A DNA stretch of 8,250 bases from Prevotella sp. UBA746 (GTDB lineage Bacteria; Bacteroidota; Bacteroidia; Bacteroidales; Bacteroidaceae). Within the stretch, counting starts at the first letter, position 1. Each line of letters begins with the position of its first letter. The notes under the pieces are model-generated. The model was not told the DNA's origin, searched no databases, and saw nothing but the letters and a program-made list of their open reading frames with translations. Positions 1-7,114 of the stretch are shown in pieces. The position numbers and the translations under genes were made by a program. The stretch is taken from NCBI GenBank assembly GCA_002298545.1, contig DBKQ01000051.1, forward strand, positions 1 to 8,250, read 5' to 3'.

Positions 1-27
1 TGCTCTATTCAGTTGAGCTACGGAGCC
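1..27 (-). tRNA. tRNA, 5' part only (cut by window edge), possibly tRNA-Arg
   Basis: Read on the minus strand, the sequence starts with the 7-base acceptor strand GGCTCCG (27 to 21), followed by TA at tRNA positions 8-9. A D-arm follows, with stem GCTC/GAGC closing the loop AACTGAATA. This is the ordinary start of a bacterial tRNA. The anticodon and 3' half lie outside the window, so the amino acid cannot be read directly. Arginine is a guess from resemblance to Bacteroidales tRNA-Arg starts. A strong promoter lies just upstream at 46-76, which supports a functional gene. Confidence 0.82.
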
Positions 28-45
28 ATTTCTTAATTGCGAGTG

Positions 46-76
46 CAAAGGTACACGTTTTTATTTTATCTGCAAA
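46..76 (-). promoter_or_regulatory. Bacteroidetes-type promoter for the tRNA
   Basis: On the minus strand a TTTG -33 box (76 to 73) is followed by exactly 19 bases and then TACCTTTG (53 to 46), a perfect match to the -7 consensus TAnnTTTG used by the Bacteroidetes primary sigma factor. Transcription should begin about 7 bases beyond the -7 box, near position 39, leaving a short leader before the tRNA 5' end at 27. No comparable signal points the other way in this AT-rich gap. Confidence 0.75.
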
Positions 77-228
77 ATTTATATTAAAAAAAATTGCGCC
101 ACAAAGCATTTTTACTGTTTTATTTACATATAGAATAAAAACGCATACCTTAAAGACAGAAAGTCATTCGACATATATAAGATCTATTCAACATAGATAA
201 TATCTCGACACATAACTATCATAAACAG

Positions 229-1866
229 TTATTCAACAGGAACAGCATACTTATCTCCAGTCTGCCTAATGAGTTCACGTGCTACCTTTTCAGGGAACCC
301 AGGACGTTCCACCTTTGCACCGAGACCAGTCTTAGTACGCAGAAATTTGCCGTTCTTTGTTGGTTTAACCGCCATATCATTGTATTTTACAATAAGATAA
401 GTAGCAAGTTGCTTCCAACGAGCAAGCATCTGCTGAGCTGTAGTATTACTATATTCAGTAAGGTATTCTACGGCCTTCTCAGGGTTAGAGCCACAAAGTT
501 CAACAGCCCTTTTCTCTACCCCACCCTGCTTATCAAAATAAGACGTTTCGAGCGAGTCGCGCACTTCCTTAAGCGACGGGAACATCAAAGAGTAGCGCGG
601 ATAAACCATATTGCTAACCCAGTTGCAAACCCAATAAGCGTTTTTATCGCTGAATGTTACAGCATCAGCTCCAGGTGTGTTGTAACATTCCGGCTGCTTA
701 GTATTTCCACAATATATAGGAGTATAGGCAATCATATTACCGTCATCGTTTCCAAACCACAAAACGCCTCCCACCTGTCTTGGCAGCCAAGACCGCATCT
801 GTGAAACGTAAGAGAAAGCAGTCTGCTGCGTAGATGTAGGCCGTTCATTAAAATATTGCTTTCCGTCAACTTTAAACGAAAGCGGTGTCGGGCGGTAAGG
901 CATTTCCCAAACGCCCTGTCCCATATCGTTGTCGAGAGCAAACGGAGTTCCCTCGTAGTGGTCGCGCATGCAAGCCTGTACATCTTTCACGCTAACCTTG
1001 CGGTTAGGCTTAATCCATAGTGGCATAGGTTCAGCGCCCTTCACTTTTCCCTCAGCATATGGAAGATAACGACTCATGTCCTGGAAATGGTTGAAGAAGC
1101 TCCATACTCGTGCCTCGCAGAAACGTCGTCCTCCGAAATCGGGTGCTGCATAAGTGTCGCAGAAGCTAAAATCTTTATCCTTGCCATTAAACCACCCCAT
1201 ACGCCTTGCATATTTTATGCAGTCTTTTGAGAACATGACGTTTTTCTTGTCCTTTTGGTCGAAAGTCCGTATACGACTCTGGTTCGCATGTGCACAGATA
1301 GCATCGTCGGGAATTCTCACAGCAACCCAAACAACGCCTTTGCTGCCCGGTCCTTTACCCATCATTTCCATTATCCATGCCTCGTTAGGGTCGCAGATAG
1401 TAAAAGTCTCGCCCTCCGAGTTATATCCGTAAGTCTCGGCAAGAGTAGTCATTACAGAAATAGCCTGTCTTGCCGTTTTGGAGCGTTGCAGAGCGATATA
1501 AATAAGCGACCCGTAGTCGATAATACCAGTAGAGTCAACCATTTCCTCTCGTCCGCCAAAAGTAGTCTCTCCAATTGTCACTTGATATTCATTAATATTT
1601 CCGATGACGTTGTAAGTCTCTGCAGCTTCGGGAATCTGTCCGTGGTATACGTTAGTATCCCAATCGTAGATTTTTCTCATTTCCCCTTTTTGGTGCTTTC
1701 CTGCCGGGAAATGGCATAGATTGATAAACATGCCGTAATCATCGGCATTATAAGAACAGATTACCGATCCGTCGGCGCTCGCTTTCTTGCCGACAATAAA
1801 ATTTGTGCAGGCAATAGCCTGTAGCACGCCTGCACAAAGTATTAAGGATAAAAATATTTTTTTCAT
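229..1866 (-). CDS. C69-family dipeptidase (PepD/U34 type), secreted
   Basis: This is a 545-residue Ntn-hydrolase of peptidase family C69, which cleaves dipeptides. The start is ATG at 1866, giving MKKIFLSLILC, a short basic-hydrophobic signal peptide ending at about Ala19. Next comes CTNFIVGKKASADGS (residues 20-34), the family's N-terminal signature. Cys20 is the expected nucleophile, freed when the leader is removed, so the signal-cleavage site and the active site coincide. The export makes a periplasmic or surface location likely. Length fits the family, and the whole frame to the TAA at 229-231 is intact. A longer reading from a TTG at 1917 would add 17 residues and run into the nadC stop codon. 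It would also bury the signal peptide, so it is not used. The gene lies 44 bases after nadC and may be cotranscribed with it. A lipoprotein reading of the AIAC sequence is possible but less likely, because the Cys is needed for catalysis. The physiological substrate is unknown. Confidence 0.9.
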   Translation of the reverse strand: MKKIFLSLILCAGVLQAIACTNFIVGKKASADGSVICSYNADDYGMFINLCHFPAGKHQKGEMRKIYDWDTNVYHGQIPEAAETYNVIGNINEYQVTIGETTFGGREEMVDSTGIIDYGSLIYIALQRSKTARQAISVMTTLAETYGYNSEGETFTICDPNEAWIMEMMGKGPGSKGVVWVAVRIPDDAICAHANQSRIRTFDQKDKKNVMFSKDCIKYARRMGWFNGKDKDFSFCDTYAAPDFGGRRFCEARVWSFFNHFQDMSRYLPYAEGKVKGAEPMPLWIKPNRKVSVKDVQACMRDHYEGTPFALDNDMGQGVWEMPYRPTPLSFKVDGKQYFNERPTSTQQTAFSYVSQMRSWLPRQVGGVLWFGNDDGNMIAYTPIYCGNTKQPECYNTPGADAVTFSDKNAYWVCNWVSNMVYPRYSLMFPSLKEVRDSLETSYFDKQGGVEKRAVELCGSNPEKAVEYLTEYSNTTAQQMLARWKQLATYLIVKYNDMAVKPTKNGKFLRTKTGLGAKVERPGFPEKVARELIRQTGDKYAVPVE

Positions 1867-1910
1867 TTCAGCTTTTATAAAATAGCGTTCATAGAAACTC
1901 GCCAACTTTT

Positions 1911-2759
1911 TTAGCAAGCCTTGAAACTCATATCGAGTCCCTTAACAGAATGAGTAAGAGCTCCAACAGAGATGAAGTCAACTCCACACTCGGCATAGTC
2001 GCGTATAGTGTCAAAAGTTATGCCTCCGCTGGATTCCGTCTCTACCCTTCCGTTGATAATTTCCACAGCTTTTTTCGTGTCCTCTACAGAGAAGTTGTCG
2101 AGCATTATGCGGTCTACCCCTCCGTGTTCAAGAACCTGATTCATCTCGTCGAAGTTTCTAACTTCAATTTCTATTTTCAGTTTCAGTCCCTTTTCGTCAA
2201 GATATTTATGGCAGCGGTCAATAGCATTAGTTATACCTCCGGCGAAATCCACATGGTTGTCCTTAAGCAAAATCATGTCAAAGAGTCCGATACGATGGTT
2301 CATTCCGCCACCAATCTTGACAGCCTGTTTTTCGAGCATTCTCATTCCCGGAGTAGTCTTTCGGGTGTCGAGCACGTGAGTTTTCGTACCCTTCAGTCTC
2401 TCCACATATTTATGCGTCATTGTGGCGATACCGCTCATTCTCTGCATGATATTAAGCATAAGCCTCTCGGTTTGCAGCAGCGAGCGCACTTTACCTGTTA
2501 CGATCATTGCGATGTCGCCTTTCTTCACAGGTGTGCCGTCTTCAATAAGCACCTCAACCTTCATTGTATCATCAAATCTGGCAAAGACTTTTTTTGCCAC
2601 TTCCACTCCGGCGAGAATTCCGTCTTCCTTTATTAACAGATGTGATTTTCCCATTGCATCTTCAGGAATACAACACAGAGTGGTATGATCCCCGTCGCCG
2701 ATATCCTCAGCAAAAGCGAGGTCTATCAGTTTATCTTCCAATTCGTCTACTGTATACAT
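1911..2759 (-). CDS. nadC: nicotinate-nucleotide diphosphorylase (carboxylating), quinolinate phosphoribosyltransferase
   Basis: NadC converts quinolinate and PRPP to nicotinate mononucleotide, CO2 and pyrophosphate in de novo NAD synthesis; it is cytosolic. The 282-residue product begins MYTVDELEDKLIDLAFAED and carries the family landmarks in order: DIGDGDHTT (19-27), the LLQTERLMLNIMQRMSG helix (94-110) with Arg99 and Arg107, LDTRKTTPGMR (130-140) with Arg133 and Lys134, GGGMNHRIGLFD (150-161) with His155 and Arg156, and LLKDNH (164-169) with Lys166. The C-terminal SGG/SVGALTHS phosphate-binding part of the barrel is present. Length matches the usual 280-285. A GTG at 2801 would add 14 low-complexity residues (SKDKNDNDNSNKN), which I take as leader sequence, not protein. 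No nadA or nadB is in the window. It lies 54 bases downstream of the beta-barrel gene with no clear promoter between them. Confidence 0.95.
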   Translation of the reverse strand: MYTVDELEDKLIDLAFAEDIGDGDHTTLCCIPEDAMGKSHLLIKEDGILAGVEVAKKVFARFDDTMKVEVLIEDGTPVKKGDIAMIVTGKVRSLLQTERLMLNIMQRMSGIATMTHKYVERLKGTKTHVLDTRKTTPGMRMLEKQAVKIGGGMNHRIGLFDMILLKDNHVDFAGGITNAIDRCHKYLDEKGLKLKIEIEVRNFDEMNQVLEHGGVDRIMLDNFSVEDTKKAVEIINGRVETESSGGITFDTIRDYAECGVDFISVGALTHSVKGLDMSFKAC

Positions 2760-2813
2760 ATTTTTGTTACTGTTATCGTTATCATTTTTGTCTTTACTCA
2801 CAGCTCTACACTA

Positions 2814-3299
2814 TTAGAGATAAATGCCCACACCTATGCGCAAGCCAACCTTAGAGTAGTCAGAATGATTTTTAATAGACTGGTCGTAGTACACGGCTGG
2901 CTCAACCGTAACGCTCCTTCCGAGAAAGAAAGCATACCCGAGTTCTATTCCCGGCATAAAGTCATTATAGCTACTGTTGCCGCGTACGAACTTTGCGTTT
3001 ACCCCCATATACAGTCCATTTTCGATGATATAGTATCTTCCGCCCACACCAGCCTGGAACGTATCATCAATACCATCCTGTCCGCTATGAGAGTATCCCG
3101 CCATAGCAAGTGCCATCCAGTTGTCAGCCACCATATATCCGCCTTTAGCCTCAACGCCCAAGTTAAACTTGTCAGTTCCGCTATAGCTCAGATTAAGTCC
3201 TGTGAGCGAACCGCTTACATAATATTTACCCTGTTCAAATTGAGCGTTGGCAGCTATGGACATAACGAGTCCAACGACGAGCATCATTAGTTTTTTCAT
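2814..3299 (-). CDS. small outer-membrane beta-barrel protein (predicted 8 strands)
   Basis: The 161-residue product starts with a classic Sec signal peptide, MKKLMMLVVGLVMSIAANA, with AxA cleavage after Ala19. The mature ~142 residues show about eight alternating amphipathic segments rich in Gly, Tyr and aromatics. Examples are KYYVSGSLTGLNLSYS, KFNLGVEAKGGYMV, DTFQAGVGGRYYII and NGLYMGVNAKF, ending in KVGLRIGVGIYL. Eight strands, short turns and a hydrophobic C-terminal strand fit an OmpX/OmpW-like barrel in the outer membrane. The C-terminal residue is Leu where Phe is common. There are no catalytic motifs and no TonB plug, so the function cannot be given. The gene ends in tandem stops, TAA then TAG. 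It is the first gene of the minus-strand block and is divergent from the aldolase operon, with a promoter candidate at 3365-3395. Confidence 0.8.
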   Translation of the reverse strand: MKKLMMLVVGLVMSIAANAQFEQGKYYVSGSLTGLNLSYSGTDKFNLGVEAKGGYMVADNWMALAMAGYSHSGQDGIDDTFQAGVGGRYYIIENGLYMGVNAKFVRGNSSYNDFMPGIELGYAFFLGRSVTVEPAVYYDQSIKNHSDYSKVGLRIGVGIYL

Positions 3300-3364
3300 A
3301 CGATATTTATTTTGGTTATTTTTACTATATTAAGCAGCAGAAGTCACTTTATCCTTCCGCCATG

Positions 3365-3395
3365 CAAATATACACATTTTATCTGACATACGAAA
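3365..3395 (-). promoter_or_regulatory. candidate promoter for the minus-strand block
   Basis: On the minus strand TTTC (3395 to 3392), a one-mismatch -33 box, is followed by a 19-base spacer and TATATTTG (3372 to 3365), a perfect TAnnTTTG -7 box. Transcription would start near 3358, giving a leader of about 58 bases before the beta-barrel gene. The -7 box forms one arm of the inverted repeat shared with the opposite promoter. Confidence 0.55.
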
Positions 3396-3396
3396 A

Positions 3397-3404
3397 TATA
3401 TTTG
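3397..3404 (+). promoter_or_regulatory. candidate -7 box for the aldolase operon
   Basis: TATATTTG matches the Bacteroidetes -7 consensus TAnnTTTG. The matching -33 box is poor: no TTTG lies 19-21 bases upstream, and the best T-run (TTTT, 3377-3380) is only 16 bases away. Such a weak -33 would fit a promoter that needs an activator. A start near 3411 would give a leader of about 146 bases before the ATG at 3557. Confidence 0.4.
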
Positions 3405-3483
3405 CAAGTTTTCCGAACAAACAAACACTTTTCATACCATTCATACGTTACAAAGCACTATTTTACGAGTCTATTCTAAAACA

Positions 3484-3520
3484 CGGGGTTGAAAATCCCC
3501 GGAGAAAATCTACAATTTTC
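3484..3520 (+). other. two adjacent hairpins in the leader of the aldolase operon
   Basis: CGGGG (3484-3488) pairs with CCCCG (3497-3501) across an 8-base loop, and GAAAAT (3504-3509) pairs with ATTTTC (3515-3520) across a 5-base loop. The first stem is an unusually GC-rich island in an AT-rich leader. They lie 36-73 bases before the aldolase start codon. They may act in the mRNA leader or as a DNA operator. Neither is followed by a U-run, so they are not ordinary terminators, and I recognise no known riboswitch here. Confidence 0.4.
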
Positions 3521-3556
3521 CACAAACAGTCTAATAACATAATCAAAAAAAACAAT

Positions 3557-4456
3557 ATGAAAGTAAACGAGAAATACCACGGAGTAGTGGTTCCAATGGT
3601 AACACCCGTCACCAAAGACGGCGACGTAGACCTTAAAGCAGTAGAGAAAATCATAGAAAACTTTGCCCGAAACAACGTTTCGGCACTCATTATGGGCACT
3701 ACCGGTGAAGGAAATTCCGTTTCTGCCGAACAAGGAGCGCGCATGATAGAGACAGCAGCAAGGACCAGTGACGGGCGCGTGCTTATATACGCCGGACTCT
3801 GCGGCACATGCTGGAGCGAGCAACTGCGAGCAGCAGAGCTCTTCACCAAGGCTGGCGCCGATGTAATAGCCGCGACCTTGCCGAGCTACTATTCCCTCAC
3901 CCCCGACCAGATGTATGAATACTACAAGAATCTTTCTGAAAACATCAGCGTTCCACTGATGCTTTACAACATCACGATTACTACCCACATGAGTATTCCG
4001 CTTGATGTAATAGAGCGACTGAGCAGGATTCCAAATATTGTCGGACTGAAGGATTCCGAGAACGACCTGGAGCGTATGGAGCAGGCTCTGAAAATGTTTG
4101 CCAACCGCGACGACTTTGCTTATTTCTGTGGCTGTGCCGCCAATTCAGCCCATGCCATGAAATTGGGTGCAGACGGTATCGTGCCGAGCGTAGGCAATTA
4201 TGCTCCAGAACTTTACAACGAATTATTCGAGGCTGCATTGAGGGATGATTTTGATGAAGCGGAACGCTTGCAAAGGCTTACCATAGACATGGGTAAAGTG
4301 AACACTACAGGACTTACACTGGGGCAGTCGCTTGCCGGACTAAAGGTTATCATGAAGCAATTCGGACTTTGCGAAACCTACATGTTACCGCCGCTCACTG
4401 AGCTTGACGCCCCAACCGCCGAAAGGATTAAGAGCGAGATTAAGAGATTTTATTAA
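3557..4456 (+). CDS. DapA/NanA-superfamily class I aldolase (dihydrodipicolinate synthase family protein)
   Basis: A 299-residue TIM-barrel aldolase that should act on a 2-keto acid (usually pyruvate) through a Schiff base. Visible landmarks are the N-terminal GVVVPMVTPVTKDGDVD (9-25), the GTTGE loop (47-51), SYY (110-112), Tyr137 in LYNITITTH, and Lys165 in IVGLKDSEND, the Schiff-base lysine. Length is normal for the family. In DapA the Tyr-Asn segment reads YNVPxRTG, with Arg five residues after Tyr binding the aspartate-semialdehyde carboxylate. Here that position is Thr142, and the Pro is Thr140. It is therefore unlikely to be the lysine-pathway DapA. It also lacks the NanA YNIPxxSG form, so sialate lyase is not supported. 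An ATG at 3557 preceded by an A-rich stretch is the natural start; upstream in-frame codons to 3362 cover the promoter region and are not coding. First gene of a four-gene operon, 29 bases before the symporter. The real substrate, probably a 2-keto-3-deoxy sugar acid, is inference. Confidence 0.88.
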   Translation: MKVNEKYHGVVVPMVTPVTKDGDVDLKAVEKIIENFARNNVSALIMGTTGEGNSVSAEQGARMIETAARTSDGRVLIYAGLCGTCWSEQLRAAELFTKAGADVIAATLPSYYSLTPDQMYEYYKNLSENISVPLMLYNITITTHMSIPLDVIERLSRIPNIVGLKDSENDLERMEQALKMFANRDDFAYFCGCAANSAHAMKLGADGIVPSVGNYAPELYNELFEAALRDDFDEAERLQRLTIDMGKVNTTGLTLGQSLAGLKVIMKQFGLCETYMLPPLTELDAPTAERIKSEIKRFY

Positions 4457-4485
4457 TTTAAGATACCTACAAAAAATACCATTCC

Positions 4486-6045
4486 ATGGAAACATCATCT
4501 CTTCACTGGATAGACATCGCCATCATAATAGCTTCTATAATAATGGCACTCGGCGTGGGCTTCTATTTCTCGCGCAACCAGAATTCTACGGACACCTATT
4601 TCGCTGCCGGCGGCAACATACCGTCGTGGGCTGTCGGAATGTCGATGTTCGCCACGATAATAAGCAGCGTAACATTTCTCGCCTACCCCGGCAACGCTTA
4701 TGCCGGCAACTGGATTCTACTCGTCCAGGGACTCATGGTGCCGCTCGTGCTGGTGTGTCTCATCGGCTTCATCGTACCGCTCTACCGTCGCGTAATACGC
4801 CTCAGCACCTACGAATACTTCGAGCGCAGATTCGGTCCGCTGGCACGTCTCTACAGCTCCTTCGCCTTTGTTCTTGAGCATTTCTCAAAGATGGGCACAA
4901 TCCTGTATCTGCTTGCTCTCGCCATGGCAATGTTCGTGGGCGGAATGGACATCCGATGGGTAATCGTCATCATCGGAGCGGTAGTTATCGTGATGACGTT
5001 CTTCGGCGGTATGGAAGCGATAATATGGATGGACGTCATTCAGGGCTTTCTGCTTATTATCGGCGGACTGCTTGCCGTGGGCATGCTGTTCTATCTTACC
5101 GACGGCGGACCTGCCGAGATTTTCCGCATTGCTGGAGAATACAAGAAGATCGACTTCGGTCCTTACGACATGGACCTGACTCATCTAACCTTCCTCGTAA
5201 TGGTGCTCAACGGTATCTTCTATGCCCTACAGAAATACGGTACAGACCAAAGTATCGTGCAACGCTACCTTACGGCACGCGACGACCGCAGCGCTAAACG
5301 CGCCTCATATTTAGGAATCTTCCTGAGCGTGCCCACATGGGCTCTTTTCATGTTCGTCGGCACGTGCCTCTTCGCCTACTACCATATCAACAGCGGCATA
5401 CTGCCCGAAGGGATAAAGAGCGACGAAGTCTTCCCTTATTTCATATCCACAGAGATGCCTGTAGGCATAACAGGACTTATCCTCGCGGCCCTCATTGCAG
5501 GAGCAATATCGAGCATTGACGCCGACATAAACTGCATCTCGGCAATCGTGGTGGAGGACTACTACGGACGCTTCCGCAAAACGGCTACCGACAAGCAGAA
5601 AATGCGCGTGGGACGATGGGCTGTCGTCATAACAGGACTCGGCGCCATCGGTTGCGCTCTGCTCTATGTGGCTTGGGGCGGCGAGGGAGTACTGGGCACC
5701 CTGTTCGGTCTCTACGCCATTCTCTCCGCCGGCATCGTGGGAATCTTCCTGCTCGGCTTGTTTAGCCGCCGCGCCAACTGGCAGGGACTTTATATCGGAA
5801 TCGCCGCAGCTATAATATTCACGGCATACGCCGTACTTACATCTACGAAATATGGCGACGACAGGATGTTGCTCGACCTTGGCAGCTGGAACTTTACCCA
5901 CCACAAATACATGCTCGGCGTATACAGCCACATCATAGTACTCGTCGTGGGCTATGCGGCAAGCCTGTTCTTCAAGACTCCTCTTGCCGACAAAGAACTG
6001 ACAATCTACGGATATCTTGAGGAGAAAAGAAAGGAAAACAAATAA
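4486..6045 (+). CDS. sodium:solute symporter (SSS family)
   Basis: A 519-residue inner-membrane transporter of the SSS family (LeuT-fold), expected to bring in a solute with Na+. About 13 hydrophobic helices can be seen, for example near residues 9-28, 47-66, 75-98, 120-150, 156-175 and 180-203. Family signatures are the YGTDQSIVQRYL motif (251-262) and the helix LILAALIAGAISSIDADIN (331-349), where Ser342-Ser343 match the serines that bind the conserved Na+ (Na2 site). A charged tail, EEKRKENK, ends the protein in the cytoplasm or periplasm. The ATG lies 29 bases after the aldolase stop; the stop is 22 bases before the next gene. The substrate cannot be told from sequence. Its position between the aldolase and the acid-sugar enzymes suggests it imports the sugar acid they break down. 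Members also carry sugars, sialic acid, proline and myo-inositol, so this is inference. Confidence 0.92.
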   Translation: METSSLHWIDIAIIIASIIMALGVGFYFSRNQNSTDTYFAAGGNIPSWAVGMSMFATIISSVTFLAYPGNAYAGNWILLVQGLMVPLVLVCLIGFIVPLYRRVIRLSTYEYFERRFGPLARLYSSFAFVLEHFSKMGTILYLLALAMAMFVGGMDIRWVIVIIGAVVIVMTFFGGMEAIIWMDVIQGFLLIIGGLLAVGMLFYLTDGGPAEIFRIAGEYKKIDFGPYDMDLTHLTFLVMVLNGIFYALQKYGTDQSIVQRYLTARDDRSAKRASYLGIFLSVPTWALFMFVGTCLFAYYHINSGILPEGIKSDEVFPYFISTEMPVGITGLILAALIAGAISSIDADINCISAIVVEDYYGRFRKTATDKQKMRVGRWAVVITGLGAIGCALLYVAWGGEGVLGTLFGLYAILSAGIVGIFLLGLFSRRANWQGLYIGIAAAIIFTAYAVLTSTKYGDDRMLLDLGSWNFTHHKYMLGVYSHIIVLVVGYAASLFFKTPLADKELTIYGYLEEKRKENK

Positions 6046-6067
6046 AAAAAAAGACAATAAAAAAAAT

Positions 6068-7114
6068 ATGAAACCCATATTAGCAATTACAATGGGCGAC
6101 CCTGCAGGAATCGGTCCGGAAATAATCCTTCAGGCTCTCGCCATGGAAGAGACATACTCAAAATGCCGCCCTCTCGTAGTGGGCGATGCCGGAGTAATGG
6201 AATTTGTGGCAAGACAACAGAAATCCGCCCTGAAGATTCACGCCATAAAAGAAGTGGAAGAGGCGAAATTTGAACTTGGCACTGTTGACGTGATGGACTT
6301 GCGCCTCATCGACATGCAGTTGTTCGAGCAGGGCAAGGTTGCCGTACAATGCGGCAACGCTGCCTTCCAATCAGTAGTAACGGCTATCCAGCTTGCCATG
6401 GACGGCAAAGTAGACGCCACAGTAACGGCACCGCTCAACAAGGAAGCACTAAATCTTGCCGGTCATCATTTCGACGGGCATACGGAGATTTATGCCACCT
6501 ATACTCACACGAAAAAATACGCCATGCTCCTTGCCGACGAGTCGCTACGCGTAATCCACGTGTCTACCCACGTGCCGCTACGCAAGGCTTGCGACCTGGT
6601 GAAGAAGGAACGCATCATAGACGTAACGGAACTGATAACAGACGCCTGCAGACAGTTTGGCATTGAGAACCCAAAGATTGGCATCGCCGGACTAAACCCT
6701 CATGCCAGCGACGGCGGACTCTTCGGCGACGAGGAGCGACTGGAGATTGAACCTGCCGTAGAGGAACTGAAAGCACGGGGATTCAACGTGGAGGGACCTG
6801 TTCCACCAGACACTCTATTTGCCAAAGCGAAATGCGGCAAATATGACGGATGCGTGGCGATGTACCACGACCAGGGACACATACCGTTTAAGGTCGTTGG
6901 CTTCAACTGGGACAAGGAAACGGGCAAGATGAAGACGGCAAAGGGAGTGAACATCACTCTCGGTCTGCCAATTATCCGCGTTTCCGTAGACCACGGCACG
7001 GCATTCGACGTGGCAGGAAAGGGAGTGGCAAGTCCTGACGCCATGCTGCTGTCGATCGACTATGCCACGAGAATGGCATTATCGCGCAAAAACGACAAAG
7101 GGGAAGAAATATGA
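6068..7114 (+). CDS. pdxA: PdxA-family dehydrogenase, probably PdxA2 type (D-threonate/erythronate 4-phosphate dehydrogenase)
   Basis: A 348-residue NAD-dependent, metal-requiring dehydrogenase of the PdxA family. It contains GDPAGIGPEI near the start, GHTE (His138), HVSTHVPL (His164, His168), GLNPHASDGG (His212), AMYHDQGH (His267) and SVDHGTAFDVAGKG (His309). His168, His212 and His267 match the three metal-binding histidines of E. coli PdxA. The classic enzyme oxidises 4-phosphohydroxy-L-threonine in vitamin B6 synthesis. Here the gene overlaps a DUF1537 kinase by four bases (ATGA) and no other B6 gene is present. That arrangement is known for the PdxA2 branch, which oxidises D-threonate or erythronate 4-phosphate to a 3-keto acid that loses CO2 to give dihydroxyacetone phosphate. 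Function is therefore assigned by context; the sequence alone cannot exclude true PdxA. The ATG at 6068 follows an A-rich stretch; a longer frame from TTG 6017 would lie inside the symporter gene. Confidence 0.9.
   Translation: MKPILAITMGDPAGIGPEIILQALAMEETYSKCRPLVVGDAGVMEFVARQQKSALKIHAIKEVEEAKFELGTVDVMDLRLIDMQLFEQGKVAVQCGNAAFQSVVTAIQLAMDGKVDATVTAPLNKEALNLAGHHFDGHTEIYATYTHTKKYAMLLADESLRVIHVSTHVPLRKACDLVKKERIIDVTELITDACRQFGIENPKIGIAGLNPHASDGGLFGDEERLEIEPAVEELKARGFNVEGPVPPDTLFAKAKCGKYDGCVAMYHDQGHIPFKVVGFNWDKETGKMKTAKGVNITLGLPIIRVSVDHGTAFDVAGKGVASPDAMLLSIDYATRMALSRKNDKGEEI

Larger units (their letters stand above)
3363..3406. repeat. 10-base inverted repeat spanning the divergent promoters
   Basis: TGCAAATATA at 3363-3372 is the exact reverse complement of TATATTTGCA at 3397-3406, with 24 bases between the arms. 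Each arm contains TATATTTG, the -7 promoter consensus, facing outward. The symmetry could be two mirror-image promoters, a regulator binding site with widely spaced half-sites, or both. The sequence alone does not decide between these. Confidence 0.6.

Noticed and set aside
182..198. Inverted repeat ATCTAT/ATAGAT as a terminator for the dipeptidase gene
   Set aside because: The stem is only six AU-rich pairs and is not followed by a U-run on the minus-strand transcript; too weak to call.
1867..1917. TTG-started extension of the dipeptidase
   Set aside because: It would overlap the nadC stop and place the signal peptide internally; the ATG at 1866 gives a proper signal peptide.
1950..2636. 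228-codon plus-strand frame opposite nadC
   Set aside because: nadC is certain on the other strand and the product resembles nothing; a shadow frame.
3362..3556. 65-residue N-terminal extension of the aldolase
   Set aside because: It would start inside the promoter repeat and translate through the leader hairpins. The family domain begins right at the ATG at 3557 and the length is then normal.
3557..6045. Sialic acid (nan) uptake and cleavage pair
   Set aside because: An aldolase next to an SSS transporter can suggest this, but the aldolase lacks the NanA active-site segment and no other nan gene is present, while two acid-sugar enzymes follow.
5311..6078. Long open frame (255 codons) on the minus strand opposite the symporter gene
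   Set aside because: Antisense shadow of a clear SSS transporter; Cys/His/Tyr-rich product with no family resemblance.
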